A stretch of DNA of 64,000 bases, taken from Ceratorhiza oryzae-sativae (taxonomy: Eukaryota; Basidiomycota; Agaricomycetes; Cantharellales; Ceratobasidiaceae). Made by a program: the position numbers and the translations under genes. Shown here in pieces: positions 1 through 11,249 of the stretch (position 1 is its first letter; the number at the start of each line of letters is the position of its first letter). The notes below the pieces were generated by a model, which saw only the letters and a program-made list of their open reading frames with translations, was not told the DNA's origin and did not search any database. The stretch is taken from assembly GCA_030998015.1 (NCBI GenBank), contig JARWMV010000246.1, positions 372,001 to 436,000 of the forward strand. The letters run 5' to 3'.

Positions 1-1383
1 GGAAAACACCATCACATGGAATGATCTCACCAGGCTCGAGAAGGGCAATGTCGCCGACGAGGACATCCTATTCGGGCAAGTTAGCGCTCGCCTGTCAGCC
101 AGGATCTGGAATCATGTACCTTGACGTTGATGACCTGTTCCTTTCCGTCGCGAATAACTTTGACGCCTCGATCTTCCTTCTTCGTTGAGCTTGCGGAATT
201 GACGCTCCTTTTGCCAATCGTTGAGAGATCCAACGATGACGACAATAAAATGGCGATCATGATTGGCCACGCCTTCGACCCAATCTGCAAACCACACGTT
301 AGCCTGCGCTTTGCACAAGAAGCAGCGCATAGAATACGCACCAACTTTGGGTGCCTGACAAGTACGGTTTATGCCGTCGCTACACAGGATTGGCGGGTGT
401 TTGGTGCCAAAGTCTGAATAGAGGCCGAGAGCCAAGGAAACGACAGCGGCAATCGACAAAAGAACCTGTATACAAATTCAGGACACATGGCAGGACACGG
501 AAATGCGGCCAACGTACCAAGACTTTGTCCTTGAGTGCTAACCACATGAGCAGCAGAAGACTCTTGCTCTTCCGCGTAGGCATGATGTTGGAACCGTACA
601 CGCGTTTCCTGTCCTCGACAGAGGCGCGGGTGACGTCGGAATCGCCCCCGGCGCCCGCACCACCGCCATGGCCGCTTTCAGGATCCGTTCTTTGTCCGGA
701 TTCCGTGTACTGCCAGCTTCTGAGCCCGAGGTTTGGGTCGGTACCGAGGCCGTGTAGTAAGCCTGAGGTGCCGCCCATGGCCTGCAGAGCCTGCAAGCTC
801 TTTGGATCGACCAGGGACGCAAGCACCAGGGGTTTCTGCTGAAACGGTCCTGGGGTCGGTCTGGTCCTGGGAGGGGTCGACACGGGTCAGGGGCTCGTCG
901 CCGTCGTCCGACGTTTTCGACTTTTTCTAGAACAGTTGTGAGATTACATAAAGCGTGAGATGAAGAGCAACCAACCTTGTCTTTTTCGGGCAGCAGAGTT
1001 ACGGCTGCGGTGGTGCCGCTGGGGGTTGGGGAGAGGACGCTCGCTTTTTCGTCGGGCACGGTGGACGTGTACGAGGTGACGCTCGCCTTGCGGGCGTGCT
1101 TGTTGGTGCCGGGCTGGAGAAGCGAGGACATGCCGCCGGCGGGGGACGAGTCGACGACGTTGTTGCGGAGTGCTCTGCTGTCCTGCCAGTGGACGCTGCT
1201 GTGGTTCGAGACCGTCGGGCTCGGCGGGACGCTCGAGCCGCCGGGCGACGGGGGCTGGGCAGAGAGGAACGCGGGGTCGGACGAGCTGCGGGCATGGGTG
1301 GGCTCGGGGGGCTGGATGGGGTCGGACTGGTTGTTGGAGTCGTCGGTGGTGACGATGGTGGGCAGGACGGGCTTGGACGCCAT
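1..1383 (-). CDS. PMC1: Vacuolar-type Ca2+-transporting P-type ATPase, N-terminal part (cut by window edge)
   Basis: Pumps Ca2+ into the vacuole or out of the cytosol in the PMC1/PMCA family. Only the N-terminus is present; the rest lies left of base 1. The ATG at 1381-1383 opens a Ser/Pro-rich cytosolic region, a 49-nt intron (927-975) follows, then the conserved DPKSLQALQAMGG block, the DRKRVYGSN motif and the first membrane segments (KSLLLLMWLALKDKVL, LLSIAAVVSLALGLY). Next come WVEGVA, VIVGSLNDWQKERQFRKLNE and, after an intron ending near 70, GDIALLEPGEIIPCDG of the actuator domain. Odd: the reading frame changes by one base near 862, 262, 235 and 185, each time continuing the conserved protein in another frame, so either the sequence has indels or the gene is broken. 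Family assignment is strong; exon edges are approximate. Confidence 0.85.
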
Positions 1384-4300
1384 GTCGCCGGGCTATTAAT
1401 GTGCGTTACGGAAGCTGGGGCAAGTACGTGAGCGGCCGGGAGAGAGGCGTGTGATGCCGTCACTTACTCTCGTCGCGCACTGATCAAGACTGCGAGCGCG
1501 CCGTTGTGCAAGCCGATTCCAGCAGACGAAGAGGGGAGGATGCCGTTATGCTCCTCTGGCCACACTCTTAAAACAACCAACTCCAACCGTAGAAAAGTCG
1601 TTCGGAAACAGGCAGTGCCCGCCAAGGGACCCGGATTCCTCCCGGATTCCACGCCGATCCCGCCACAATCCCGCACCCGCTGCGCCAAGTCTCGCTTGGT
1701 CCGCGTCACCACATGTTGGGCGACATCATCCCGCAAGTCCAGGCATCATTCCATTATCCATACGGCCCCCTAACAAATCACGCCCGCCCCGCATGGGATC
1801 CCCTCGATAAATGACGCCTAGCACCCCTCGTGCATCAACCACCACGACACATGGCCAACACACCTCGCTCGTTTCAACCCATTTCGAATAACCCGCATAC
1901 ATATCCAAAAGCGTTTCCCAGTTTCTCTCCCGCTGTGCCCGGCCACCCAGTATATGCTCGGTCTATTCTGGTGGGTGGGCTTTGGCCCCACATCCGCCTT
2001 GGCGAGCATCGGCGTCTTTTCGAATATCCACCGACGATCCTCCTTTATCAGACAAAGAGCCCATGTCGTCAAAGCATACACCCATCAGCCGATTGTCATC
2101 ATTCTCAAAAAAGGATTATGCTTTTTCTCCCACACTCGATAACACACAATCCCGACGCCAAGGATTGTTATTCGCCTTGCTGAGTCCCCCTGGGCTGGCC
2201 TCTCCGTGTCACATCGACCGGCACTAAACACTATCCTGCGGCCAGTGGAGAGACAATCATCTTCTCTGTAGAACACCCCGACGCATCCTAAGCGAGACCC
2301 AAGCCGAGGTCTGGACCGGTTGGAGCGCATATACGGACTAACCGAACATCACACGTGACCCGGTGTCCGGAATGGCACTGCAACCTGCCCAAACTTGGAG
2401 CGACAATCCTAGCGTCGTACGAGCTCATGGTACAGCTTCCATCGACACTCGCTCGCTGCGGTAGAACGCACAAGAGAACAAGAGTACGTGTGCCCCGGCA
2501 GGGCAGAGCAAGCACGGCTGAAACTTTGGAATTAGAGCAAATACCAGAATGCGTGTAGCCACGGGAACCAGACAATACCTGCTCCGGTCTTCCTCTGGGG
2601 TAATATCGCCTCGTTTTGTCAAGAGACAACACTGCAATACTGCGCAGCAGCCATGCCCGCTCCAAGAGCACTACAGGGGTCGGTGCTACGCGCCCGAGAT
2701 GCCAATACCGCTTTGCCTTGCCCTAGCCATCTTTTGTCTAGTATCCTTCTTGGCGTCGAACAAGACATAGCTTGTCTCATCCAATGTTAGAGGTAAATAT
2801 GATGTAACAACACGATCCAAGCGACTAAAAAACAAAATAGACTCCCAACAGAAGCACACACACACAGCAAGGTGCTTGAATTCCATTCCCCGATTTGAAT
2901 ACCATGGCATACAAGCTCGATCGTTACGACCAAACCCGGAGCGGATCAGACTTTATGCACAACGCGTTCGACGTCAACATCCCCAGCCGTCCGACATCCA
3001 AAGTCAAAACGTCAGAAACACGAGTCTCTTTCACCGCCTCGTACCTCCCCCTCCCCCCCCCCTCTTACACTCAGATCCTGGGTCAAACTTCCCCCAGACA
3101 TCCGTCCAGAGTCGGACGAATTCGAGCATCAACGTGTTTTCGTTCAAACGATTTCCTCTCGATTTCCTATCGCCGAGGTATGTGGGCACTGAACCGCGAC
3201 TTGGTGCGCCTCGAGGAAAGGCGATGCATATTCCCTCTCGATCGAGTCTTGGCCTGGTTCATCCCAGGGGGGGGGGATCGCCCATGAGGTTGGCCCGTAA
3301 ACTCGTAAGCGCAATCGGCCTTTCGGTCTTTTACATTATGCACATTCCGTCGAAATCCAAAATTCCCAATTTCGATTGACAAAGCATAGATCCGGACTTG
3401 AGATGGAAAGAGCAATCGGCCCGCAAATCAGGGGGGGCGAGCCATGATATCTCACCGTTGACCAACCAACGCCTTCACAAGGACTTATCCGATGCATACA
3501 GCGACCTCACCCGTAATGTGTGCAAAATTCGCGCACCTGTGCATCGAGCACGCGGAACGTACATGTTAGATTGGACAAGCCGTTGGGTGCTGGCGTGGGA
3601 TTCCGGGTTCCGAGGGGGCTTCCCTCGGTTCTGGAAATTCGATGACAGAATCTCAGAGCGTGTCAGCCGAGCACACAAAGAGTCCCATTTGTAACGATGG
3701 GGTGGGGCTTGAACCTTATTGGGATAATATCAAAGCCCAATTGTATCATCTCATAGTATCCGCGGCGCTTAGACAAACAAGTCCCGACGCGGGCTGCCGA
3801 ATAGTGTTCGACTCCCGTTGTCTGTGCAATAATGCCCCAATCAACATGACGTGAGAAACAAACGTGGTGCCTGGAATGCCTCCATGACGCCAGCTTGGCA
3901 CTCTGGGCAATCACAGCGTAACCCCAAGGTGATTGTAACCTGGGATGACGCTAGTCTACCTCGTTAGTCTCCTATTAGTTGTCTTGGTTACTCGGTCTAT
4001 GCGCACCAAGACAACGAGGCCAGCCATTCGTTTCATAAGAGGTTTGTCTCAGTGCCTGCCCACCGATGTGCGGCGGGCGGCTACGGCCATATATCACGTG
4101 ATTCATAATTCAGCCCACGGTGCTTGAGCTTTGTGTTGCTTCCACCGCGCACGAACACTGAGAAAGGCCTTTTAGGAAGAGATCACAGGTCATGCACCGC
4201 AATAGCCAGAAAAAAAAAAACGTGATTCGGAAAAGGCCTTGCCCTGGTGGAGTCGGGCCGTGCCCTCTCAGCACCTCGGCGACCGGGACCTGGTGATACG

Positions 4301-5385
4301 CCACGGGTCTTGTGTTCTTACATGTTTCCTCGACCGAATTGAAGAGCAGGGGATTTGGCGAACAAACTCAACTGGCGTTTGGAGTGGGTATCCGGGATCT
4401 GCTCGGGGAGCGATTGGTGCGCCACACCTGTGAGGTCATAGGCGCGGCTTGGCTTGCGTAGCCATCGTCAGCCTCGGGGTGATGCACGAACGCGTTTGGT
4501 TGGGGGCGATAGGAGCAAGTAAATCATTTACTATATTGGATCGGGGTAGACAAAACAGTTTAGTTGACTAATTGCTGGTAATATGCGTATGTGACTAGCG
4601 CCTGCTCCTGACTGATTTACCCCCGGCCGTGATTCTGCAGCCACAAACATCGGGCAGGATGAAATCCTTGAATAATTCTTCACCCTGATTTAATACCCGT
4701 TTCAACCCTTTTTCTATGATTCGAGCACCGCGTACCCCTTGAGATGGCATGGCTCGTCTCACACAACCTCGGGCACAGAACCCCACTTGTGCTGCGTTGA
4801 ATCACTGCTTAAACGTGTACGAGTACAGCCTGTATGGGTGCCGCGGGCTTGGACGGAGTATCGTCTGCGACGCGAATTCGGTGTTGCGTGTTCATCCGGT
4901 GATGCTCCTCAATAATGCACTGGGAACATGCATGTAAGCGGCTATGCGCATCGGATGAGCCAAGCAAGAAGTATTGTGCACCTATATGTGTTAGGAAATC
5001 CCGTATGAGCATTGGCCAAACAAGTGTCACCTCGAGCCATTCGCGCAGTTTGGAAACTCAGAATGGGTGTTTAACATCCAGAAGTACCCCAAAGTTACCC
5101 ACAGAACGATCGCACCGCTTCGACTCACAACAGGGCTAGTCGCACTTTATAACAAGAAGATCAAGCGGCGTGTATAGGCCGGGCCGGCTTGTAGGCCTGA
5201 CAGGAGTTCTCACACATGATCGACTCTCAGGCAATTGGAGATAAACGCTCGATTCGATGGTTCGGATACACAGCATAGGCTCACATCGGATCGAACGATG
5301 GACCAGCCAGTAAGAGTTCATGGTGTCACGGTCAAGAATGTTCCATAGAAAGCCAAGAACTTTAGCCAGGGCCCCAAAGACGGGC
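1384..5385. other. Gene-free stretch upstream of the Ca2+-ATPase
   Basis: About 4 kb without a recognisable gene. Open frames here are short, overlap on both strands and show no conserved motif. Visible details are a C tract near 3053, a G tract near 3268, an A tract near 4210 and CACGTG hexamers at 2352 and 4095 (the second within TCACGTGA). The part next to 1384 must contain the ATPase promoter; the part next to 5385 is the 3' flank of PEX11. Confidence 0.5.
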
Positions 5386-6503
5386 TCAGGAGGCCGCAGT
5401 TGCAGCCCAGCCGCCACGGAACGATGCCAATGCTGCAAGCAGACCGAACAGGTTGACCCATGTCTGCACAAACAATACGTCAATCGCATACTCCGAGTTA
5501 ATCGCTTTGGCCTGAATCAGCTCACCTCATTTCCGAATAAACCTTTTTCGAGGGACCTGGAACAACGTGAGTACACGCAAAAAACGCGCGCAAGGCGTGG
5601 CGTTTGTCTTGGACCTACCAGTGAATGGCCAACGGGAAATTCCCAACGTTGGACAAGAGTTGATTCCACAAGGCGGCTTTTCGCTTCGCCAGCACCTTCC
5701 GACATCTTGTTCGGCAACCTCTCCACCCTTTCTTGCGTTCCTTGCTATCTTTTCGTCCAACTTAAGCAACCTCATATCTTCCCTGAGGTGCTCAAACTGA
5801 AGTAGAATGTAAGCCAACCAAATACGGCATGACCAAACAGCAAGCCGGCCAGACGTTCGTGGGGAGAGACGAATGATAGACTGGCTGCCGAGGTAGTACA
5901 GGTGTTCAACGGGATAATAGGCGAGCATCGCCAAAGCTTGAAGGCGTTCGATGTTGAGCAGCTTACGTGATCGAGGTTGTGAACGCTCGAGCGAGGTCAG
6001 CCATTGGAGGATGGGAAGAAGACCTAAAATCGAGGTGAGTCGTCTGGGGTATTGGCGACAGGAGAAAGATTACCCCAAAAGTTCCACAGCGTCCTTGCGC
6101 TGGAAATATTCGAACCAAGCTTGTTCAGTGCTGTCGCCGCAAAGCTCTCGGGACTCTTTGCCAAACCAGCCTTGTATTGAAGCTTCGCGCGCAATAAGAA
6201 GTAGGGCGCAATCAACTTGGCGGCATATTGAATTATCTATGACATATGGTTAGGATTTCAGGCTCGTATTAACATGTGTCAGAGACACTTGCCATAAAAA
6301 ACTTGCTGATTGCGAGAGTAGCCCCAATTAGGTTGACGTCGCCAACATCGGTTCACTGTTACTTACTCGCTACCAGACCAAGTAGACAGATACCGAACTG
6401 CATGGTCAATGCGCTTGGACGGAGGCAGATGTGCACCGACAGAGCCCAACAAAATATCGGTCAAGCGCGCAACAGTCAGAGGTTTGGGGGATCCAGAAGC
6501 CAT
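5386..6503 (-). CDS. PEX11: Peroxisomal membrane protein PEX11 (peroxisome division)
   Basis: Pex11 sits in the peroxisomal membrane and promotes its elongation and fission. The start is the ATG at 6501-6503 (MASGSPKPLTVARL). Joined exons give LPPSKRIDHAVRYLSTWSGSD, then KFFM, IIQYAAKLIAPYFLLRAKL, GLLPILQWLTSLERS, LAMLAYYPVEHLYYLG, IWLAYILLQFEHLREDMRLL, SLEKGLFGNEV and the final exon TWVNLFGLLAALASFRGGW, ending at TGA 5386-5388. These blocks match the Pex11 family from end to end, including the amphipathic N-terminal helix region and the C-terminal glycine-rich membrane segment. All exons join in frame, so the gene looks intact. The intron at 6237-6292 appears to use a GC donor. A CACGTG lies 160 bp upstream (6664-6669). 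An ANT1-type peroxisomal carrier is 7 kb away. Confidence 0.88.
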
Positions 6504-7096
6504 GGTGAATTCGAGAGCGATCGAAGAAATTGAAACAAGTAGACGTAGTACAGGGGGTAGGGTTGGCGTGAACAGTTTATAATGAGCAGAGCGACGACGC
6601 TGCAAGTGAGAGCAACAGATCGGCTGGGGTTAGAGGGATTACCGGGAATTAGCGGAGTAGTTTCACGTGCGCCTGTGCTTGGTCCTTGCCAGGACCACGA
6701 TCAAGATATAAGCGCCCGAGATGCGAAAAGTTTTCCTCTAGAACAATAAACGAGTGAGTGGCCGAATTGTGTTGACTCGTTTTGCTCAACTAAAACTGAC
6801 ATTTCTACCCTTTCCCTCACAGTGACACAATAGTTCGGGCTCGTCTGAGCTTTCCGTTTGCGGGCCCGCGTTCCCGTCTTCGAGAGGGAATCCAAGCGAG
6901 GTCTCGGGATCTCGCTGGAACCTGGTCTTTGGCTCTGTGATCTCTGCTTGAACTTTTAACGTGTATCTACGAGGTGCCCAGTTCACTGGTGCGCCCATGA
7001 CAAGTGTGCGTTTGAAGGAGGATATCATGTCCAGAGGCCTAGTTGTACATCTCGTAATTTGAAGAGAAAATGTTTACTATTGCACTATGAAAGATA
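6504..7096. other. Intergenic, PEX11 promoter side and hydrolase 3' side
   Basis: About 590 bp. Open frames on the minus strand (for example 6786-7028) show no domain I recognise. CACGTG at 6664-6669 is the only motif noted and may serve PEX11. Confidence 0.45.
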
Positions 7097-7977
7097 CTAT
7101 GACGACTGTTGCACTTGTTCGTGCTCTTTTAGCCAGTTCACGATAGTTGCTTTCATCTGACGATGATATTGACCGCGCCAAAAGTGATCCGCACCAGGTA
7201 CCACCTTTACTTGCACGTTTGCCGGGATTGAGCCCACGGCATTCTGGTCTGACGCTGGTTGCAAGCCAGCAGACCATGAAGTATATTTATCGATCGCTGT
7301 AAACTGGTCTTTGTCCCCGTAAAGGATCAAGACGCGCGCACCAGGATTTTGCACAAGTTGGCTAAGTTTGTCGCGGTAGAGAGAAGCGTTGAAGAACGTC
7401 AATAAAGGAAGGGGGGATAGCGGGTATGACAAAAGTACGTGATACGTTCGTATTGGGGAAGGGAGGATGGGGTGACACAATGCGAGGAGAGACCCATGGG
7501 AGTATCCCTGTTGAAAGTATTGAGACATCGCACACTTCATTTTTAGGAATGACCTACTACAACGAGGACATATTCGACATTTTCAACCTTGTTCACGCGC
7601 CACTGAACAAGCTCCTCCAAGTCTTTCGCCTCCGCCTGTCCGGAGAACGATGAGCGCCCCGTCGAGTTGCCTACTCCTCGAGCGTTCGGCACCAACACAT
7701 GCATCCCGAGGCTGACAGCGAAGACGTAGCTAGATTCGCCAACACGCTAGAAGATGATGGCCGTTGTTAGAACGGGCTTAATGCCCTGACCGAGCAGCTC
7801 ACGGGTCTTCTTTGCAGCCCCCCAGCCATGACCAGGGATGGCACAACACAGCGATCCTTTGGCTCTGGCGGGTATCGGTGTTGGCTGGAGGCGTATAGAT
7901 GTCGACCTCTAGTGCGTGTCCAGCAGCAGGGTGACGAGTTCAGTATTCGTCTCCAGCTCGGCGGTAGAAGAACTCAT
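7097..7977 (-). CDS. Alpha/beta-hydrolase fold protein
   Basis: Predicted serine hydrolase of unknown substrate. Start ATG at 7975-7977 (MSSSTAELETNTELVT). Visible blocks in order: EVDIYTPPAN, RIAVLCHPWSWLGG (oxyanion-side HPW strand), an intron, LGMHVLVPNARGVGNSTG and FSGQAEAKDLEELVQW, an intron ending just before 7502, then the nucleophile elbow GYSHGS (catalytic Ser of GxSxG), LLSYPLSPLPLLTFF, RVLILYGDKDQFT (acid Asp region) and VKVVPGADHFWRGQ with the catalytic His, ending at TAG 7097-7099. This is the arrangement of fungal hydrolases related to human C9orf/AB-hydrolase types that act on lipid-like esters; no specific activity can be claimed. One single-base frame change occurs near 7925, between VT and PAAGHALEVD. 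Confidence 0.75.
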
Positions 7978-8270
7978 ATTGATTGTCGAAAGTGAACCAA
8001 ACATCTAATTAAACCTCGAGCGGAGCAGCCAATCAAATACTGGAAACCCCGCGATATTCCTGGAGGTAGTGGTGTACGGGGTCTCCCTCTGGCTCATTGT
8101 GTTGCGAAGTCAACTTTGACTGAAACCACCCCAAATCACTCAGAAATCACTCCGAATAGAAATACAGCGGATCATGTATCCCTGTGCGGTCTTGAAAAGC
8201 ATCTCGCACCACTCTGATTCGTTTGCACGCCCTACCCACCTCTATCTCCGGACTCTGCCCCATACGAGCC

Positions 8271-10762
8271 ATGTCCTACACTGCTGTGCCGAATATAAAC
8301 GTTGGAGGTAGCCCACACCCCAGGGACGCCCACAATTACAACTATCACAGCTCTAAAGAGGAGATCGAGCTCCCCCAAGTTGGATCGACTACAACCCATA
8401 GTGCACCCCATGTCTACTACTCTGAACACCACAAGAGCTCGGCCGTTCACCTAGCTCACGCACACGAAGCTCGAGCAGCCACAAGATACGGGCGTGCGAG
8501 GCGATTTATACGAAATTTCTGGTTGACAGCCTGGCTCCCGGTGATTGCAGCCGCTTACCTCGCTTTTTGCTATTCTGCTGCAACCAGGGTCGTTCCGGTG
8601 CACATCTGGAAGGTTAATCAGCCTATGAGCCACTTGTGTAGGTTTCTTAGTGCGGTTTGGGCTGCGTGGATATTAACCAGCTTGGGTTCCAGATGGGATT
8701 AAGGCAGGTGTTACAACGTTGAGTATTGTAATCATTGCCGTTGCGTTACTCCCGGTCAAGAGTCTGTTGGATGATCTCAAGGTAAGTCGCTAGCCGCGCT
8801 GTCTGTAAAAGAGAATCGGAGGATAACCTTTAGAGCGCAGAGCGAAGAATTTTTCAGAAGGTTGCGCAAGACAAAAGGAGGGGTTCGTTTAGATACTCTC
8901 AACGATGTATCCACCCCATCGCATGCACTCTCCAAAGGCTTCCTTTCTATCTTTCGATTTGAAGCGTCTAGTAGGTCTACTTAAACTCTACGCCACACTG
9001 GTTAACTCATAACCCAATATAGAATATTTCGCAGGCGCGCTTTTCTCAAGTCTTATCGCTGCAGCAATCTCGTCTCTGGCCCCTGCTGCACGTAAGTAAT
9101 CAAGCCCAAGTCACCTTTGCGCTCGTTTATTTAAATTCTCTCTGTAGTCTCTGTTGGCGTGATTGCTGTGGACGGCGAGCTCACGGCTTTCCGGGTTGGG
9201 GCTGTGGGTCGAGATAGCATATACATGTGAGTACTATTCGCCAGTGATTTACATCACAGTTGAATACGTTTTAGATCAGGCATACAGTTGGGATTTGAAA
9301 ATTCCGCCTTCGGTCCCAAAGCTTCGGAGGCTGCCTCGATGGGCTGGGTTCAGACAACGCTAGGTCAATCTCTTAAAACCATTACCCTCTCGCGAAGCTA
9401 ATTCGTCATCAGGTATTGATATGACTTTCAAACCCAATTCCCTCAAGTACGCTGTCCCAGTGCCGCTTGATCTAACACCAAAATCCTTGGCTCGATGGGT
9501 GACCGACGTTATTGTCATGGATCCGGTCTGCAGTTGGGAGGTGTCTGACCCCCCCATCGCTCTTCCCGCCGACTACAATGTCAACCAAACCTTTTCAGCC
9601 AAAGTTAACGTGACTCTACCCTCCTACGGGGTTGGCAGCACGATATATCTCATCAATTTCCGTAAGTGAACACGTTGATCAACCTGCAAAATCGCATATT
9701 AACCCCGTTGTTAACAGAGTCCAGCTACTCTAAAACGGTTCAGGTCTTCAGCTCCGATATCGATGCCACAGGATCCCCCTTAGTTAACCTGACCACTGGT
9801 GACCCGTCTATCCGAGGAGTGACGGCTTGGCTTTTTACTCAGTGTACTAGCTGCGGCGATTCTAGCTTTGTCCGTAGTGACCCGGCCGTGATCGACTTTA
9901 CGGGTATCCCGATCCAAAAGTTCTCTTCGACTAAAATGGTTGGCCAAAACGTGACATCCGTCGACCGGAACGTCGGGATCTTGGTATGTGAGCCAAGAGC
10001 AACGCTTGAGACGAGAGAAGTCCGAATGGACGGTCGTGGTGGAATTCAAGTTATTGAAGACGGGCGAACGTTTACGAGGCAAGGAAATTTGCAAGTTTCA
10101 CAAACTCGACTCTTGCTCAGTAGAGTATGTAATTGACTCCATGGTCTTGTGTTTTCGCTCAACCGCTCAACCCAGGCTCTTCAAGGATATACGTCCAATT
10201 CAGTGAGCTTGGTGCGAGGCCAATAATTACTTACGGCCGCTAACTGGTTTTTAAGGGGCCGTCCACCGATTTTCAGGGCATTGGCAGGGTTGCGCAGGTC
10301 CAACTGCTTTTTGGACCACAAGGCAACGCGAGTGAAACCGCCACGCTCACCCCACTCCCGCTAAACCAGATTGCACAAGGGTATAATCTTGCTATGCAGG
10401 CAGCAATGCGCTCGTACCTGTCGGGTTCGATGGGTTCAGCTTATGTTCCAGGGCGCATCCAGACGCCAACATTAGTCTTTACCAGCTCGCTCCCGCATGT
10501 TATCATCTCGACGGTTCTTTTCGCCTTCATCACGATTTTTGTCAACATCTGTCATTTCCGCTCAGATAACGAGCAGTTCACTTTGTTTTCTGTCGCTACC
10601 GCACTCGCTCACTCTAATCTACCGGCTATATGCGAAGATATTCGGTACGCTGACTCTGGCCGAGGAGCAGTGAGGGAGGAAGTTGCCCTGGAGACGCTTC
10701 GGGAGAGACGCGTAAAGCTAGTCAATGCCGGTGGTCCCGGGCATTCGTTGAGTTTAGAGTGA
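8271..10762 (+). CDS. Unrecognised multi-spanning membrane protein
   Basis: I do not recognise the family. The chosen start is ATG 8271 (MSYTAVPNINVGG). The first 75 residues are hydrophilic and His-rich, then a basic RARRFIRNF precedes membrane segment 1 (WLPVIAAAYLAFCYSAA). The second exon (8693-8781) gives GVTTLSIVIIAVALLPV. Further exons give SKYFAGALFSSLIAAAISSL and LSVGVIAVDGELTAFRVGA, then a long, probably extracellular region with several N-x-S/T sites (NVTLPSYG, NLTTGD), and a last membrane segment near the C-terminus (LPHVIISTVLFAFITIFVNI) before a charged tail ending at 10762. A single-base frame change is visible near 9390. Most likely a fungal lineage-specific surface protein; function unknown. 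Confidence 0.6.
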
Positions 10763-11249
10763 TGTATATCCTTTTGTACTTTTATTTGCTACTTTACAAG
10801 AGTACATCTATCAAAGCTTGCATATCTAATCTTTGAAACGCAACACCCAGGTTGCCTAGAATGCCAGCTTGATTGGCGGCGTTATTGCAGCGTGATGGCC
10901 CCTCTGGCTGGGTTGCCAACGGGGGGTGCCTTTAGGAAACTGAGCTGACGCATGTGTACCCACGAAAAATTTTAACAATGGAATATCTGGGCTTCCGGGG
11001 GTCTTTGTTTGCATAATATCATTGACGAACATATATTTTCTACAGCGAGACTAGTGATCCAATCGCTCTCCTTCTGGCCGGGGATCGTCCGGCTTCTTTT
11101 CAATATAATATATCAAGCCAAGAACTGTTTTGGGTGGTGGTTATGGAACATGTCAACCAGGGTACGTCTCATGACTTGGGGTAAAAATACCCCTACGGAG
11201 CCATGAAGGAGTGCATTACCCTGGTACCCGTCGCGACCGACAAAACCAA
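10763..11249. other. Intergenic
   Basis: About 490 bp between two same-strand genes. I see no domain or repeat; it should hold the terminator of the membrane-protein gene and the promoter of the protease-like gene. Confidence 0.4.

Noticed and set aside
977..1399. Plus-strand Gly-rich open frame
   Set aside because: Complement of the GC-rich first exon of the Ca2+-ATPase.
2876..3379. Overlapping plus-strand open frames of 130-167 codons
   Set aside because: Proline run comes from a C tract; no domain, and two frames are open over the same bases.
3690..3790. tRNA-like GGTTCAAGCCC on the minus strand
   Set aside because: The T-arm stem does not close and no matching acceptor stem is found at the proper distance.
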